64,000 nucleotides of DNA from the NCBI GenBank assembly GCA_033220425.1, contig CM065653.1, positions 682,001-746,000 on the forward strand, read 5' to 3'. How positions within the stretch are numbered: the first letter of the stretch is position 1; every line of letters starts with the position of its first letter. A model generated the notes under the pieces. It worked only from the letters and a program-made list of their open reading frames with translations. It was not told the origin of the DNA and searched no databases. Positions 10,783 through 21,498 of this stretch are shown one piece after another. This DNA is from Lepraria neglecta. Taxonomy: Eukaryota; Ascomycota; Lecanoromycetes; Lecanorales; Stereocaulaceae. The position numbers and the translations under genes are program-made.

Positions 10783-12715
10783 TTATCGTTCGAGCGCATC
10801 CTGTCCTTTGCCAAATGGGTCATACTCCTCGTAGGGAACAGAATACTTGCCACGTCGTTGGTATGTACCCGATTGGGTGCTCATAGGCTGAAGGATCAAA
10901 CCCTCACTTCAGTGACTCCAGGGGTTGCCTTCGTCCCGAAATAATACCGGAAGACATCTTATCGTCCTGCCCTGGGATGCCGTACGAAAACCATCGCTTA
11001 CATCTTCAGGGATTAAAACACAATGCAGTGGCACCTCTATCTCGTCAACGCTTCGTATCAGCTTGCCCAACCAACGAGGACTCGACATGTCCTCAAAATA
11101 GAAATCAGCATTGAAAACAGCGCCCCTGAGCTGTATGTGACCTCCTTCTACTTGGGCCATAACATCGTCACCGATTGGTACAAGATTCACGTCGGTAATG
11201 GTGATCAGGTGCCGCAGATCAGTCACTTTTGGGAAATCAATGACAGCATCAACAGCAGCCCAGCTCCAAGATGGTGCACGATACGTCTTGGCTCGGGCGA
11301 AGGGTTGGCCATCACATTGATTGTCTTCACTAATATTCCAGCGCAACTGTGAGACTAAGGAGTCTCTCCATAGACCGGCCAAGTACTGATCACCAATGTA
11401 CGGCTGCAATTTCTTTGCGAGACCGGATATTACGATTAGCTTATCCTCTGGCTTTGTAAGTGCACTTCTTGTGTATGACATCACTATATGGCGCCATAAT
11501 TCGTGTGCTTCGGCACGGGAACCGGGATGTACTCGTTTGGGGTTCTCTGAGGTCTGCCATATCTAGACATTGGAGTAGACCGTCGGGATAGGTTTCATAT
11601 GCACAGAGTTCACGGCATTCCCAGGAGAGCTGCAAACTGCCGTAGTACAACATTCTTGAAGTCAGTAGTCGCTCTTGGACCACCCATCCTCGGCTATTCA
11701 GGGGCGCACGAGAGACGTTCTTGAGCCAAAAATCTTAATGAGTGACTCCGTAGTATCGGTTCGGGATCCTATCCCAAGCTGAAAGGATCGTGCAAGGGTG
11801 AACCAAAGAAGCTTCGCGGTCCACAAAGCAGCCGCTGTTGGTGTCGAAGGTGCCGGTCACTGCTATGTTGAGGACTGAATTCTGATGTACATCCCCCATT
11901 CATGCGGCCTCATGGCGCCAGTCTTCTTTCGAGTCCTAGAGTATATAGAGTCAATCCATAGATACTGGACTCCGAATCTTTGGGCAATGGCGATGGTGTT
12001 GCTAAAAGTCTTCGGCAAGTCTTAAACTTCAAGCCCCGGCTGCAAGCTTAGCTTACTAGCTTAAGGAATGGTGCTGTGCCCCAACGATGACTCAGTGTCA
12101 TATAAGGATATATTGTCTGCCCCTTGCTTGCAGTATGGATGCGAAGCTTGAGATCTCCGTTCGTGAAACCGATCTTCACCAGTCGAGTTGGATGGTATGG
12201 TTTGGGACTCAGAAAGTTGTTGCATGGAACGTGCTGCTTGGTACATGTTTCGAACCACTTAAGGGCAAGGGTACTGCACGTATCCGAGGACGTATTGAAT
12301 ATTACCTCATACGTTTTTGTCAATAGTGCACGATCTGTAACATTATCTACTCAGCTTCCCTTTATGCAAGCTCCTAATTCTTACCTGTAACTGATTCAAG
12401 ATAGAGATTCTTCGGCATTCCTTTAGGGGGCTCGACGTAGAACGTGAGGACATGAGGTACGTCGAGGTCTTTATCTTGTTCAATGCTGTTGGAGACTAAG
12501 TACGTGGTGCACTAGGTAGACTTTCGCTGATCTGCAACCAAACAGTTTACTGAACCTTCTCTGCAATCTTTGCTCCAGAGCTGGGTACAGATCTGGCATC
12601 TTTCTTGTTGTTGCAGCTGCAGCTCCTGCATTGTAGCATGATGAATTCGGTTCTCTCTGAGCTTCAAGTCTCCTTGAAAGATACGTTGACATGCTCGGCA
12701 AAGCGTTTTGATCAA
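10783..12715 (-). pseudogene. Decayed HET-domain (heterokaryon incompatibility) gene
   Basis: Blocks typical of a HET protein appear in the right order on the minus strand. The N-terminal Cys-rich block LCRACQRIF...RCQICTQLW is at 12715-12480. PTRLVKIG and YMTLSHRWG lie at about 12270-12060, and YLWIDS with remains of the following motif at about 11990-11900. NSRGWVVQERLL is near 11680. The long C-terminal block (LSGLAKKLQ-like, then YRAPSWSWAAVD) is at 11484-10909, and a short tail GTYQRRGKYS ends near 10783. The blocks lie in different frames and stops fall between them, so the gene is broken in several places. HET proteins trigger cell death on non-self fusion; this copy is not expected to work. 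Confidence 0.8.
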
Positions 12716-12933
12716 GCTTCTAGCGACAGTCGAAATATCTAGTAGAAAAGTATGCCACCTGGGAGATGATCAAAATTGAAGATGGCTGCGCGGGGTTTGG
12801 TAGGTTGTTTTGACAATCAGAGCGTTGCCTTACGAAGAAGGCAGAGCCTTGTTGCCGTGCAGCCAAGAGGCGCTACTGGTTGCAATTGCCGTAAATGCTC
12901 CTCAGGCAGAAATGACCAATAAGGCAAGAACGC

Positions 12934-13753
12934 TCAACTCCCAAAATCCTCATCCGCCGCATCAGCCATCCCCCTCATATCCTCAAACCTCCACGTAAAA
13001 GCGACCGTATCCCCCACACTTTCTATCGTACTCCCCTTCCCGGTCTCCTCCCCCTAGCAATCCACGCACTAGTCATCCCCATCTGCTTAGTAGGCACATG
13101 ATCCGCCCTTATACCATGCGCCGTATGCAGCACCTCCGCCTTTTCCACTCCCAACTCGCTCTTCACATGCTCCAACAAGTACTCAAAGTTCTTTAAGTCC
13201 GGCTTATAGCTTCCGATTTCCTCAGCCACATAGACAGCATCGAATTCCACACCGGCCAACGAGCCCGCTAGCACCTGCGAGAAGCTCTCTTTGTCTATGT
13301 TCGAGAGGATGACGAGCTTGTAGTGTTTCTTCAGTCGGTTTAGGGCGGCTACCGTGTCGGGAAATGCGGGCCATTTTCTTACTGAGGCGCCTATGGCGTC
13401 GGCTTCGGATTGGGGTGGTGGGGGGAGGGAGAGGGATGAGGCGAAGGAGAGGTAGCTTTCTGAGAGGAGGGAGGAGTATTTGAGGTTTGGCTTGGAGGCG
13501 CAGAGGGAGACTTCGAGGTCGTTGTAGGCGTTGACTGCGAGATCTTTGTTGTTCTTCAGGGGATTGGACGGTGGGAGGCGGGCAAGTAGAGGCTTGAGTT
13601 CCTCGTAGATGCCAGCTGTGGTTGGTGTTTAGTAAGTTGTCTGGAGGGTGGAGGTTGTTGCTAACATTCCCAGTCAACCAACGTGCCGAAGCAATCGAAG
13701 GAGAGGAGCTTGAAGTCGCTCAGTCTGGAGGGATCGTCTGTGCGTACTTTCAT
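12934..13753 (-). CDS. HAD-superfamily hydrolase (2-haloacid-dehalogenase-like), frame slip near the 3' end
   Basis: This is a probable cytosolic HAD phosphatase or dehalogenase. Exon 1 is 13753-13666 and exon 2 starts at 13615. Motif I is LLSFDCFGTLVDWES, with the nucleophile Asp just inside the N-terminus; motif II is VILSNID; motif III/IV lies in EEIGSYKPD and MGMTSAWIARG. As read, the frame stops at 13023, right after ARGRRPGRGVR. In the next frame the conserved tail continues as GDTVAFTWRFEDMRGMADAADEDFGS and stops at 12934. One extra C in the run of five at 13050-13054 would give a clean 256-residue protein. The missing base is either a sequence error or a real recent break. The donor GTTAGC of the single intron is unusual. 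Confidence 0.82.
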
Positions 13754-14344
13754 TCTTGCGGTTGGTGGAAGTGTCTTCTCAGCTTTCGAGATGGTAGTGA
13801 GCACAGTCAATCGTGTCCATTTGTAATCCAGCGACGCTAGCCATGACGATCTTTGACAAGAACACGACTGCGCTCATTGATGCATCAGGCGTTCCATACT
13901 AGGTTACAGTGACATGCAACGGCAATGGGATTGATAGAATCGTTGCACTGGAGATGGAACAATAATTGGAGTGAATGCCAACCCCCTAACACGTGATGTT
14001 CTCGAGATGTGACGTCATTGCTTGAACTCGATTGTTCTATATCTCTATGTTGAGATGAACAATGTATGTCGATACGTGCTTGGCGAGTGAGTGTGAGTAG
14101 AGTCTGTTGCGAGCTCAGGGTGATTCGGTTTCTCCACCGACTTGGCTCCAGAAATCTGTGACATTCTCGTATTCAAAGATGGGAAAAATCCTATCCTTGC
14201 TGTCAGTCAAGCACGCCTCGCTTCACTGCTCATGATGTCGAACATGCCTTTGAGATGGGCCTCTAATATCGTCAATATGAAGCCAACTCTCAGGTAGCCC
14301 AACAACCCTCCTCTTCAAAAAAACCATCTTCTTGTTATATTCCA
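13754..14344. other. Intergenic region upstream of the HAD gene
   Basis: This is the probable HAD promoter and the downstream flank of the centrin-like gene. I see no gene, repeat or RNA. Confidence 0.5.
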
Positions 14345-14961
14345 TCACCTAAACACCCCCGCCCTCCTCATCACCCCCTCAAAATCCTTGATCCCAACTC
14401 CCCTCCCCACACCACTTCCTCCATTCGCCTCTAGCAGCATATCCCTCAAAACCTGCTCAGGCACATCCTCCTTCAACTCCCTAGCAACCCTCTTCAAACA
14501 CCCCATGGTAATCTTCCCATCCCCCCCTCCCATATCAGTAAACAGCCTAAACGCATCCTCGACCTCCCTCTGCACGCTCTCCTCACTCCTATTCCCCAAT
14601 TTCAATACCGCTACAGCGACAAAGTGTTTATATTCTATTGATCCCGTATCTTCGGGGTCGGCAGCATCGAGGAGGTCTTGCAGTTCGGAGCTAGAGGAAG
14701 GAGGGACGCCCAGGGCTGTGAGGGCGCGGCGGAGGGAGGGGGAGGGGAGTTCCTTGTCTGAGTTTGCGAAGAGGGAGAAGGCTTCTTTGATCTCGGATTC
14801 GGTGGCTGCGGAGATGTTGTGTTCTTTTGCGAGGGCGGATTGGCGGGGTGCTTTTTCTTTGGGCGCCGGCGTGGGGGCAGGTGCGCGTCGTTTGGGTGGC
14901 TACAACAATTAGCAATTGGCGGTCAGAAGGGCGGCTTTGGAAAGAGTGGACGGTATACCAT
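14345..14961 (-). CDS. Centrin-like EF-hand protein (Cdc31-like)
   Basis: The protein is 185 residues, close to centrin length, and likely acts at the spindle pole body or in related calcium-binding scaffolds. The first exon appears to be only the ATG (14961-14959). It is followed by an intron of 59 bases (donor GTATAC, branch TTGCTAAT, acceptor TTGTAG) and one exon, 14899-14345. The N-terminus is basic and Pro/Ala-rich (MPPKRRAPAPTPAPKEKAP). EF-hand pairs follow: ESEIKEAFSLF, LDAADPEDTGSIEYKHF, EDAFRLFTDMGGGDGKI and KRVARELKEDVPEQVLRDML, the last two closest to centrin. Several loops lack the usual acidic residues, so calcium binding may be weak. A different EF-hand protein is possible. Confidence 0.8.
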
Positions 14962-15250
14962 TGCGGAGTGCTGCGACTATCGGGCCTACCTACTACACGG
15001 AAGACGATGTCCCCTATGGGCGTCGGAAGCTTTGCGCTCTCAAGGGAACAGTGGCGTAATGGGCGTAAATGCCAATTGCGCAATCGACGTGTAACAGTGT
15101 CAGCCCCTTCAACTTCTGGAAGAATAGTGAGACGCGGATACTTTGTGTACAGGTGAGAACGCGTCCGATTCGAGATGGTCTCCACGCCGTCTAAGGCGGT
15201 CTTCTCACCTGTCATTTCTTAGCGCCTGGAATTTGGAATTGATCTAAAGG
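14962..15250. other. Intergenic region between the centrin-like gene and the 300-base element
   Basis: This is the promoter side of the centrin-like gene. I see nothing else that I can name. Confidence 0.4.
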
Positions 15251-15550
15251 GTTTACCCTCCAACCGTCCAAACCCCCCAACCGGCCAGCCTCGTAGGGCT
15301 GCGGCCCGGAATATCGATATTTCTGCTCCGGGGCACAACGCTAGGGCTCTCCTAGGGGGGCAGGCAGCGAAAAATTGCAGAGCTTTACAATTCACTAACC
15401 AGGCAAATTTCGACAGAAGATTCCGTACCAACCTTTTAGAGACGTACAAAATCCACAAATCTATACGCAAAAAATATATTGTCAAACTTGGTATCTGTGG
15501 AGTTAGAGCAAGGTGAACGGTTGGGGGGTTTGGCCGGTTGGGGGGTAAAC
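15251..15550. mobile_element. MITE-like element with terminal inverted repeats
   Basis: The left end starts GTTTACCCTCCAACCG and the right end closes CGGTTGGGGGGTAAAC, its reverse complement with few mismatches. The similarity runs about 36 bases inwards and includes a repeated CCAACCG / CCAAACCCCCC theme in each arm. The span between the outer ends is 300 bases. Nothing inside codes for a transposase, so this looks like a non-autonomous DNA transposon. I do not see a clear target-site duplication. The partner transposase family is unknown. Confidence 0.75.
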
Positions 15551-15913
15551 TTTTGCGCAAATTCGGAACTTCCTGTGCTCAGCATCCCCAAGCTACATGG
15601 GGTAGTGCAGGGGCTCAGTATGCGGGATGTACTCAGGAATCTGTGGGCCCTTCATGGTGTAATGCGCCCAGGCTAATCCAGGTAACGAGGCATTTTGCGT
15701 GATGAGGCTGTAAATGTTACACGTGCTTCATAGCCTTGCTTGGAAAACGCTATTAAGAATGGCTTCTCCTTCACTGCATCGACTTCGTCTTGCACCGAAG
15801 TTGTCTCTACCCATGGCTCCTAGCTAAAATTGAGACCTGATTCGAAGCTTGGCTCCTTGATCGCTCAGCCTTATTCCTCTCGCAGCGTCTCTTTTGCCAA
15901 CCAGAGTCTTGCC

Positions 15914-17754
15914 ATGGAACCTATCGGGTTAACCATCGGCGCAATTACTTTAGCTTCTCTATTTACAGAGTGTATCGAGTGCCTTGATTTGATAGAATTG
16001 GCTCCTTCTTCCGAGAGGGATTTGACCACTCAGGTGTGCAAACTCAACATTATTAAACGTCAATTCATGGTTTGGGGGGAAAGCATCGGTCTTCTGAGTC
16101 CTGATGAAGGCGGGGATGGCGTCTTGGACCAGGTAAGGGGCCATCAAGAGATCAAAGATGTTCTACAGCAAATATCGATCTTGCTCCAAGATGTGGAAGA
16201 GCTGAAAACAAGGTACGGAGTCGAGGCAGACAATTCGAACGACGGGGGACAATCGCATTGTGTTGAAGTCAGCAGGCGTAGAAGAGATCTTCAAACAACA
16301 CCCCATTATGGAATTCCTGAGCCGTCTTGCAACGCACCAGCGAAAATCTACTATCATTACCAAGACCCGGTGGGCAATTCGAGACTCAAAAAAATTTGAA
16401 GATCTCGTCAAAAACTTGGATTGGTTCGTTACCAAGCTCATAGGAATTGATGTCTCGCATGATACCCATGTTCGTCGAGACATGGCTACCCGCGAAGAAG
16501 TCGAGTCAATAGTCGATTTGTCAACTCTGGCTATCATGGAGCAGACCTGCGAAGGGCCCAATCAAAGTTGGGCCACAGCGGCAAGGACCCGCAGTGACTA
16601 CCTGTCGAACGTTGGTTCTGTTGTCGGGAGGAACGAACGAATTCGAGATTGGAATACCCGAGTTGAAAGTGTCGAGGGTGATAGCCAGATTATTGGCGTG
16701 GATGAAAGGAGGAGGAAACGACAAAGATACCAGCCCCTATCGCCTTCGCGATCGCCGACAAGATTTATACGCCCTGACTCACCACTGATGAGAGTTTCAA
16801 GATCAAGTATGTTATTCTTTATAAATTATGTGACAGACTAATGATTCTTAGATGCCCCAGATCCCTCAACCAAAGTCTACATCTTTTGTTGTCAAAAGCT
16901 TCGCTTGCATCAAGATAATAGAGAAAGTCTACTTTCAAGGGAAATGCTAGAAAGTTTAGCTGATGACTCGGCAAACTTCTCCAAGATTCCAAAGAAAAGT
17001 TTTTACTATAACGCTTGCAAGAAAGTCATACAAAGGATTACTGACGATCCTGGATTTCGGATCTGGTATACGCGTGATTATGGCGAATACAGGAACAAAT
17101 CTTTAAACGACGAGTCTTGTGCTAAGGTTCAGGTATTCTGCCCTCCTTTGCTACAGTATATCCAGTTTGCTCTTGCGCTTGCTCCTCCGGATGACGCCCT
17201 CAAAACCTGCGAATTCAATGTGGTAATTTACCCCGATAATCGACTACTGGATAGGGGGATCTACAGTACAGAAGAAGGACATGAAAGCTTGTCGCAGCTG
17301 TACGATTTCATCTATTCTAATGCAGAATCAGGAGAGCCGATTGATGGTTTTGTGCTGGGCACGGAGCGCGAGCGTCTATGTCGATACCTCACCACTCGCT
17401 TTGACCAAGTCTGGATCGATCAGCGTATAGCGGCCGTAGCTACGGATAACTGTACACGTGATCCAATCGGTGCCTCTAAATTCTTCAAGGAGTCAAAGGA
17501 ACACAGCCACGTTGCCTTAATGGTTATCATCGCAGGCAGGTCTGTGACAGTATTACAAGTACCGCACCGCTAGTTTGTCCCGACAACCCTGTTCAACAAT
17601 CTCAGATCTACGGACTGAAGGAATTTAATGATGTGGACGATACATCGCACTTTCGCTGGAAAACTAGGTACTTTTGTCGAATCGACTCGCCTTATGAGGG
17701 GCTCTCTCTTCGCATGTGGAAATCGAACTCAAGCAATACAGAAGATATTGTATA
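15914..17754 (+). pseudogene. HeLo-domain gene, frame broken
   Basis: The start MEPIGLTIGAITLASLFTEC and the following text are typical of the N-terminal HeLo domain of fungal prion and NLR-partner proteins (HET-s/HeLo family). The domain continues in a second frame with ILKSAGVEEIF-like text, then FLSRLATHQRKS and TRWAIRDSKKFEDLV. One credible intron lies near 16808-16853. A further coding-like stretch of about 250 residues with no domain I recognise follows to about 17570, and a short extension in another frame reaches 17754. About two breaks separate the pieces, so it looks like a dead copy unless consensus errors are involved. HeLo domains act at membranes in regulated cell death; no NLR partner is adjacent. 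Confidence 0.75.
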
Positions 17755-18070
17755 ACAGTCTGCCGGACCGGACGTTGCAAAGCAGCTGCTGAGCATGAAT
17801 AACCTATTGGCTAGCTCTCACCGAGGCGGGCAGAAAAGAAAGGGCGGCGAGGTGTAGGCTAACCGGATGCGACACGCTTTCCCAGATTAAGTAATCCACC
17901 TGCACACATCACATATTCTCTCCTCGTCGGTAGCTTAAATGAGGCAGTAACCACTCTTTATACATACTGTCTATATAATATCGAATACTGCTCTTCTTAT
18001 AGCTCTAGCAGCGGACGTAAAATCCTATAATATAGAGAAAATCCTGCTATAATATTATAGGCGTTAATGT
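17755..18070. other. AT-rich gene-free stretch
   Basis: The last part (about 17930-18070) is markedly AT-rich, with many TATA/ATAT steps, unlike the flanking genes. It may be a decayed repeat. Confidence 0.4.
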
Positions 18071-18081
18071 AAAGGATTGAT

Positions 18082-18465
18082 ATGCGCCTTTCCCGTCTGG
18101 CCTTCCAATTTGGAGGTAGATGGGATATCCATAAGAAATCTCAGCACACACAACCCAGCAAGCCCGCTGCACTCGAATGTTACCATGATATTCAAATGGC
18201 GAAAGTTTGGAATCAACTGCGGACCACGCGAATAGCTCTCCACGAATTTCTGGTCGATGTCTGTGAGGTCAATCAAGCCTCGTATCGAGCTGACGATTTG
18301 GAAATACGGCGAAGTCAGTCTGTCGAAGTCATTACACAAATGTCATCCGAAATATGCCATATCTCATTCGAAGGTGAGATCGCTCTATCGAGAAGATGTT
18401 GCGTTATGTTAAGAATTTACTCTATGTCTAGGAACTGCCACCTAAAGAATAATAAAAGAGTGTAA
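18082..18465 (+). pseudogene. Fragment resembling the C-terminal half of a Zn2Cys6 fungal transcription factor
   Basis: The frame contains ECYHDIQMAKVWNQLRTTRIALHEFLVDV, the WNxxRxxRIxxHExL signature of the fungal-specific transcription factor region, followed by helical text ending in ICHISFEG and a GTGAGA donor-like site. No Zn2Cys6 DNA-binding cluster is found upstream, and the AT-rich stretch precedes it directly. I read it as a leftover piece, not a working gene. The match rests on one motif, so confidence is moderate. Confidence 0.4.
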
Positions 18466-19362
18466 AGGTCGACGAGTATAGAGCTCCCGCCTATGACGTA
18501 TTTAGGATGTCCTTAAAATCATAAGTATAACTAGAGCCATCCTGGGGATACAGCTAGGTTCCGGCGGCGAGGATATTTGGCAGAAAAACGAGTGAAGGAA
18601 ACACAGTAAGTGGTAAATGGCTTATTGTATATATAAATATATATTGCTTTTACTGATATAAAAACAGTGTACTGAGACTCTGAAGAAACTGTAAAGTTGG
18701 TGAAGACACTAGGCCCTGACAACGCCCTAGAAATCCTGTAAATGATCGGGTCATAAAAGAAAATATAACCCCTTGCAGGCCATGAGACACGCTTTATAGG
18801 TTCATGCTGGTAAAGGTGTAGTGCTATGAGACCCAGACCTGCAGAAATGATGTACAGAAATGGCACAGTAGGCGCATACCCTAACAAGGCTGCTACATGT
18901 TGTACAGGTTGATTCACACAAGAACGGTGTCATCATCTATTCATAGTCGAATTTGGCGCGAAGAATAAGCTTGTGGCTGACCTTGGAATTGCGTGCCTAT
19001 TACAGATCTAAGTACATCATGTGGATGGAAAACGGACCACGGTCAGTGCTGTTGCGGCACCTCCGTGACTGCATATCTGAGCGAAGGTGGTGGCCCTAGC
19101 TTTAATGCCCCTGCATAGGTATATCCTATTAATTTCACAATGGCCAGGCTCTCTTCTCACCGAACTAATAGCTATAATATGAATAAGACACTTCCGCATT
19201 AGCACGATGTGCAACTTGCAGCTTCCCCGCCACCTTGATACTCAGAAGCTCCAAGGGGTGTGTTTCAGGTCATTTCTCATATTTCTTTTCGTTCGAAATT
19301 TAACCGGTGGAGAATCTGCATTCCATGGGCTGAATTTCCTTTACAAACCCCTCTCGAATGCG
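18466..19362. other. Gene-free AT-rich stretch
   Basis: A minus-strand frame at 18531-18917 starts with a hydrophobic segment (VPFLYIISAGLGLIALHLY) but has no family I recognise, and its second half is low in coding character. I leave it unannotated. Confidence 0.4.
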
Positions 19363-20735
19363 TCAGTCTCTGAGAGGTTGGCCTAGCCTCTGCCCGCAAT
19401 GAATGATTCCATACTGTAAAAACCTCAAGAGATTCAACAGTATGCCCTTGGCCAAGCCTACGAGGCCAACACCAGATCCTATTGCATATAAAACGCAAGC
19501 TGTACCTATAGTAAGAACAGCATAGCTCACCACTTGCCGGAGTTTTCTCTTGAGAAACCCGCTTCGAGTATACGAGATATCCCAGTCACTATACTTTGGA
19601 AACATGCAACGGAGTGTGAAGTCAGTCTGCGAGTGCCTGTAAAGGTATCATTCAGCAAATAAGCAATGAGGTAAATGCGTGAACAAGCGACCTACGGATA
19701 CATGGTAGAGTTCCACCCCTTCTCGTCCTGGTACCAGCTAGCACAGCCGGGGAAGACGGTCTTTTTTAGCTGCTGCTGGATATCTGCTGTCCATCTGTTC
19801 TCCGCCTCCTTCTTGGGCTCTACGTACAACGCATTTCCCTTCAGCACAGGCTCGATAATCCTAAGGATGTATTCCGTAATATTCTCGGATTCCAGAATTA
19901 GTGATGAATGCCCATTTGCAGTATTAGGGCCAGTGGTGATAAAAAGGTTCGGAAATCCATCCATTGCCGTGCCCATATATGCCTATGGGGCTCCACGCTG
20001 ATCCCAGATGTCGTGCAAAGATCTCCCTTCCCGGCCATACACCTTCAGAGGATGAAACCAACGAAGAGCTTCGAAGCCGTTGGCTAAAACAATGATATCC
20101 GCATTAATGCGAATATCTTTGGTAGGCTTGTCGGAGTCGCTAGGATTGATACCGAGGACCACGCCGTTTGGCTCAAGACTTTTCAGATGCCGGGTGGTAA
20201 GGTCAAAATTGCTCTTACTCATGGATTCTAACCAAGCGTTGTCAAAGACTCGACGCTTGCAGCCGTAGCTATAATTGGGCGTCATAATACTCCGGTATTT
20301 CTTTGGTATGATGCTATGCATGCGCTCAAGCGTTGAAGCTTCAATCTTGGCACGCCACTTGATGTTCTTTTGCTGAAACACAGTGAACCAGATCACCTCT
20401 ACAAGCAAGTACAGAGAGACTCGTATGAGGTAGCCCAATATCGGGAAGTACCGAAATATTATCGGAGCATAACGGGCGTAATTCGCTTTCCCGAATGGCT
20501 CTGGTAGTTTTGGCATAACCCAAGGTGCAGTCCTCATGATCTGTGTGACTGAGTTCACGCTGAAAGGTTCCTCGAGGAGGGAAGGGACGACTTGGGCGGC
20601 GCTATAACCCGAGCCAAGAACGACAATATCCTTGTCTCTGAAGTCTATATCATCTTGCCATCGAGCAGAATGGAGGATCCTCCCTCGAAAGGTCTCCCGT
20701 CCAGGAATATTCGTTGGCCAGGCGTTGGGCTCAAT
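19363..20735 (-). pseudogene. 5'-truncated flavin-containing monooxygenase (Baeyer-Villiger type)
   Basis: Readable text starts at about 20735 with TNIPGRETFRGRILHSARW, then the NADPH-binding motif IVVLGSGYSAAQVVPSL. It then runs through TAPWVMPK, the long middle part, VLANGFEALRW and DGFPNLFITTGPNTANGHSS to a C-terminal hydrophobic anchor-like segment. A good intron (about 19638-19687) joins MYP to HSQTDFTLRCMFPKYSDWD. The N-terminal FAD-binding Rossmann part (GxGxxG) is absent upstream. In the conserved PxAYMGTA motif a glutamine codon appears as TAG. Both points mark a dead gene. The family oxidises ketones or sulfides, often in secondary metabolism. Confidence 0.82.
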
Positions 20736-21498
20736 TTAGCGTTCTTCTTTGCACACAGACTAGAATTGGAGTCAATGTCTTGGCATATCCCAAAAGGGTC
20801 ACCCTTGCGAGTGAGGTAGAGACTGTTCTAGCCCTGAGCTGCAGGACCAGATCCGATTAGTGGTATGTTTTGCATTGTGACGTCTCGGCCGCAGCAGGGG
20901 TTGCATGATGCCTCATCCGGTCAAACTTGCGGCCGCCATCATTTCACCCCTCTAACCAGCTAACATTTTGGCATGCGCTTCCACCATCCAATATTCAGGG
21001 TTAACAAACTCAAATAGGATAGGGACCTTAAATGGTGCTGCCTTGCCAGTAGAGTTCGGAAGCCATTTTCGCAATTACTACCGTGTCTGAGTGGAGATGA
21101 GAGGATTTGGGGAGTTTTGATGCGATTGGTTATCATGCACATACGGCGACTCCGTACAGCAATCACATTCCATGGCCCTTACCGATTATAAAAGGCTGGC
21201 TTCTTCCAGGATGAGATCTGCTAAATGCTGGCTTCCTTGATGTCTTACTTTGCCGCGATTGTGATTGTGAATTTTTAGGTTCCTGGAAGTCTTACCGCCA
21301 TCTACCCTTCTTGTACCCTTCTCATACGCTTATGCTTATTCTTATACCCTTCTCATACGCTTATGTTTATTCTTATACCCGTCTCATCTACCTGCAATTT
21401 ATCGTGCTTTACCTCGTCACTTGTGCCTTGCCTTTACGTCTACCAATTAGACTAATAAAGCATCTAACCCCATCTCAATCCCTTCAGCTACACCCACA
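20736..21498. other. Intergenic region with a 31-base tandem repeat
   Basis: At 21310-21395 a 31-base unit beginning CTTRTACCCTTCTCATACGC occurs about 2.7 times, ending some 100 bases before the next start codon. The remainder shows no gene I can support. The missing 5' end of the monooxygenase is not here. Confidence 0.55.
21310..21395. repeat. 31-base tandem repeat upstream of the NmrA-like gene
   Basis: Copies start at 21310, 21341 and 21372 (the last partial). The two full copies differ at only a few positions (CTTGTACCC versus CTTATACCC, GCTTA versus GTTTA). The tract is pyrimidine-rich on the coding strand and lies in the presumed promoter or 5' leader of the gene at 21499. Confidence 0.85.

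Noticed and set aside
15219-15560. Minus-strand 113-residue open frame
   Set aside because: It covers the inverted-repeat element end to end and is Pro/Arg-rich because of the C/G runs; there is no protein family.
18531-18917. Minus-strand frame with a possible membrane segment
   Set aside because: Only one hydrophobic stretch, AT-driven sequence in the second half, and no relative that I recognise.
20736-20940. Possible FAD-binding 5' exon for the flavin monooxygenase
   Set aside because: No GxGxxG motif appears in any minus-strand frame; the text there (LTRKGDPFGICQDIDSN) belongs to no monooxygenase.
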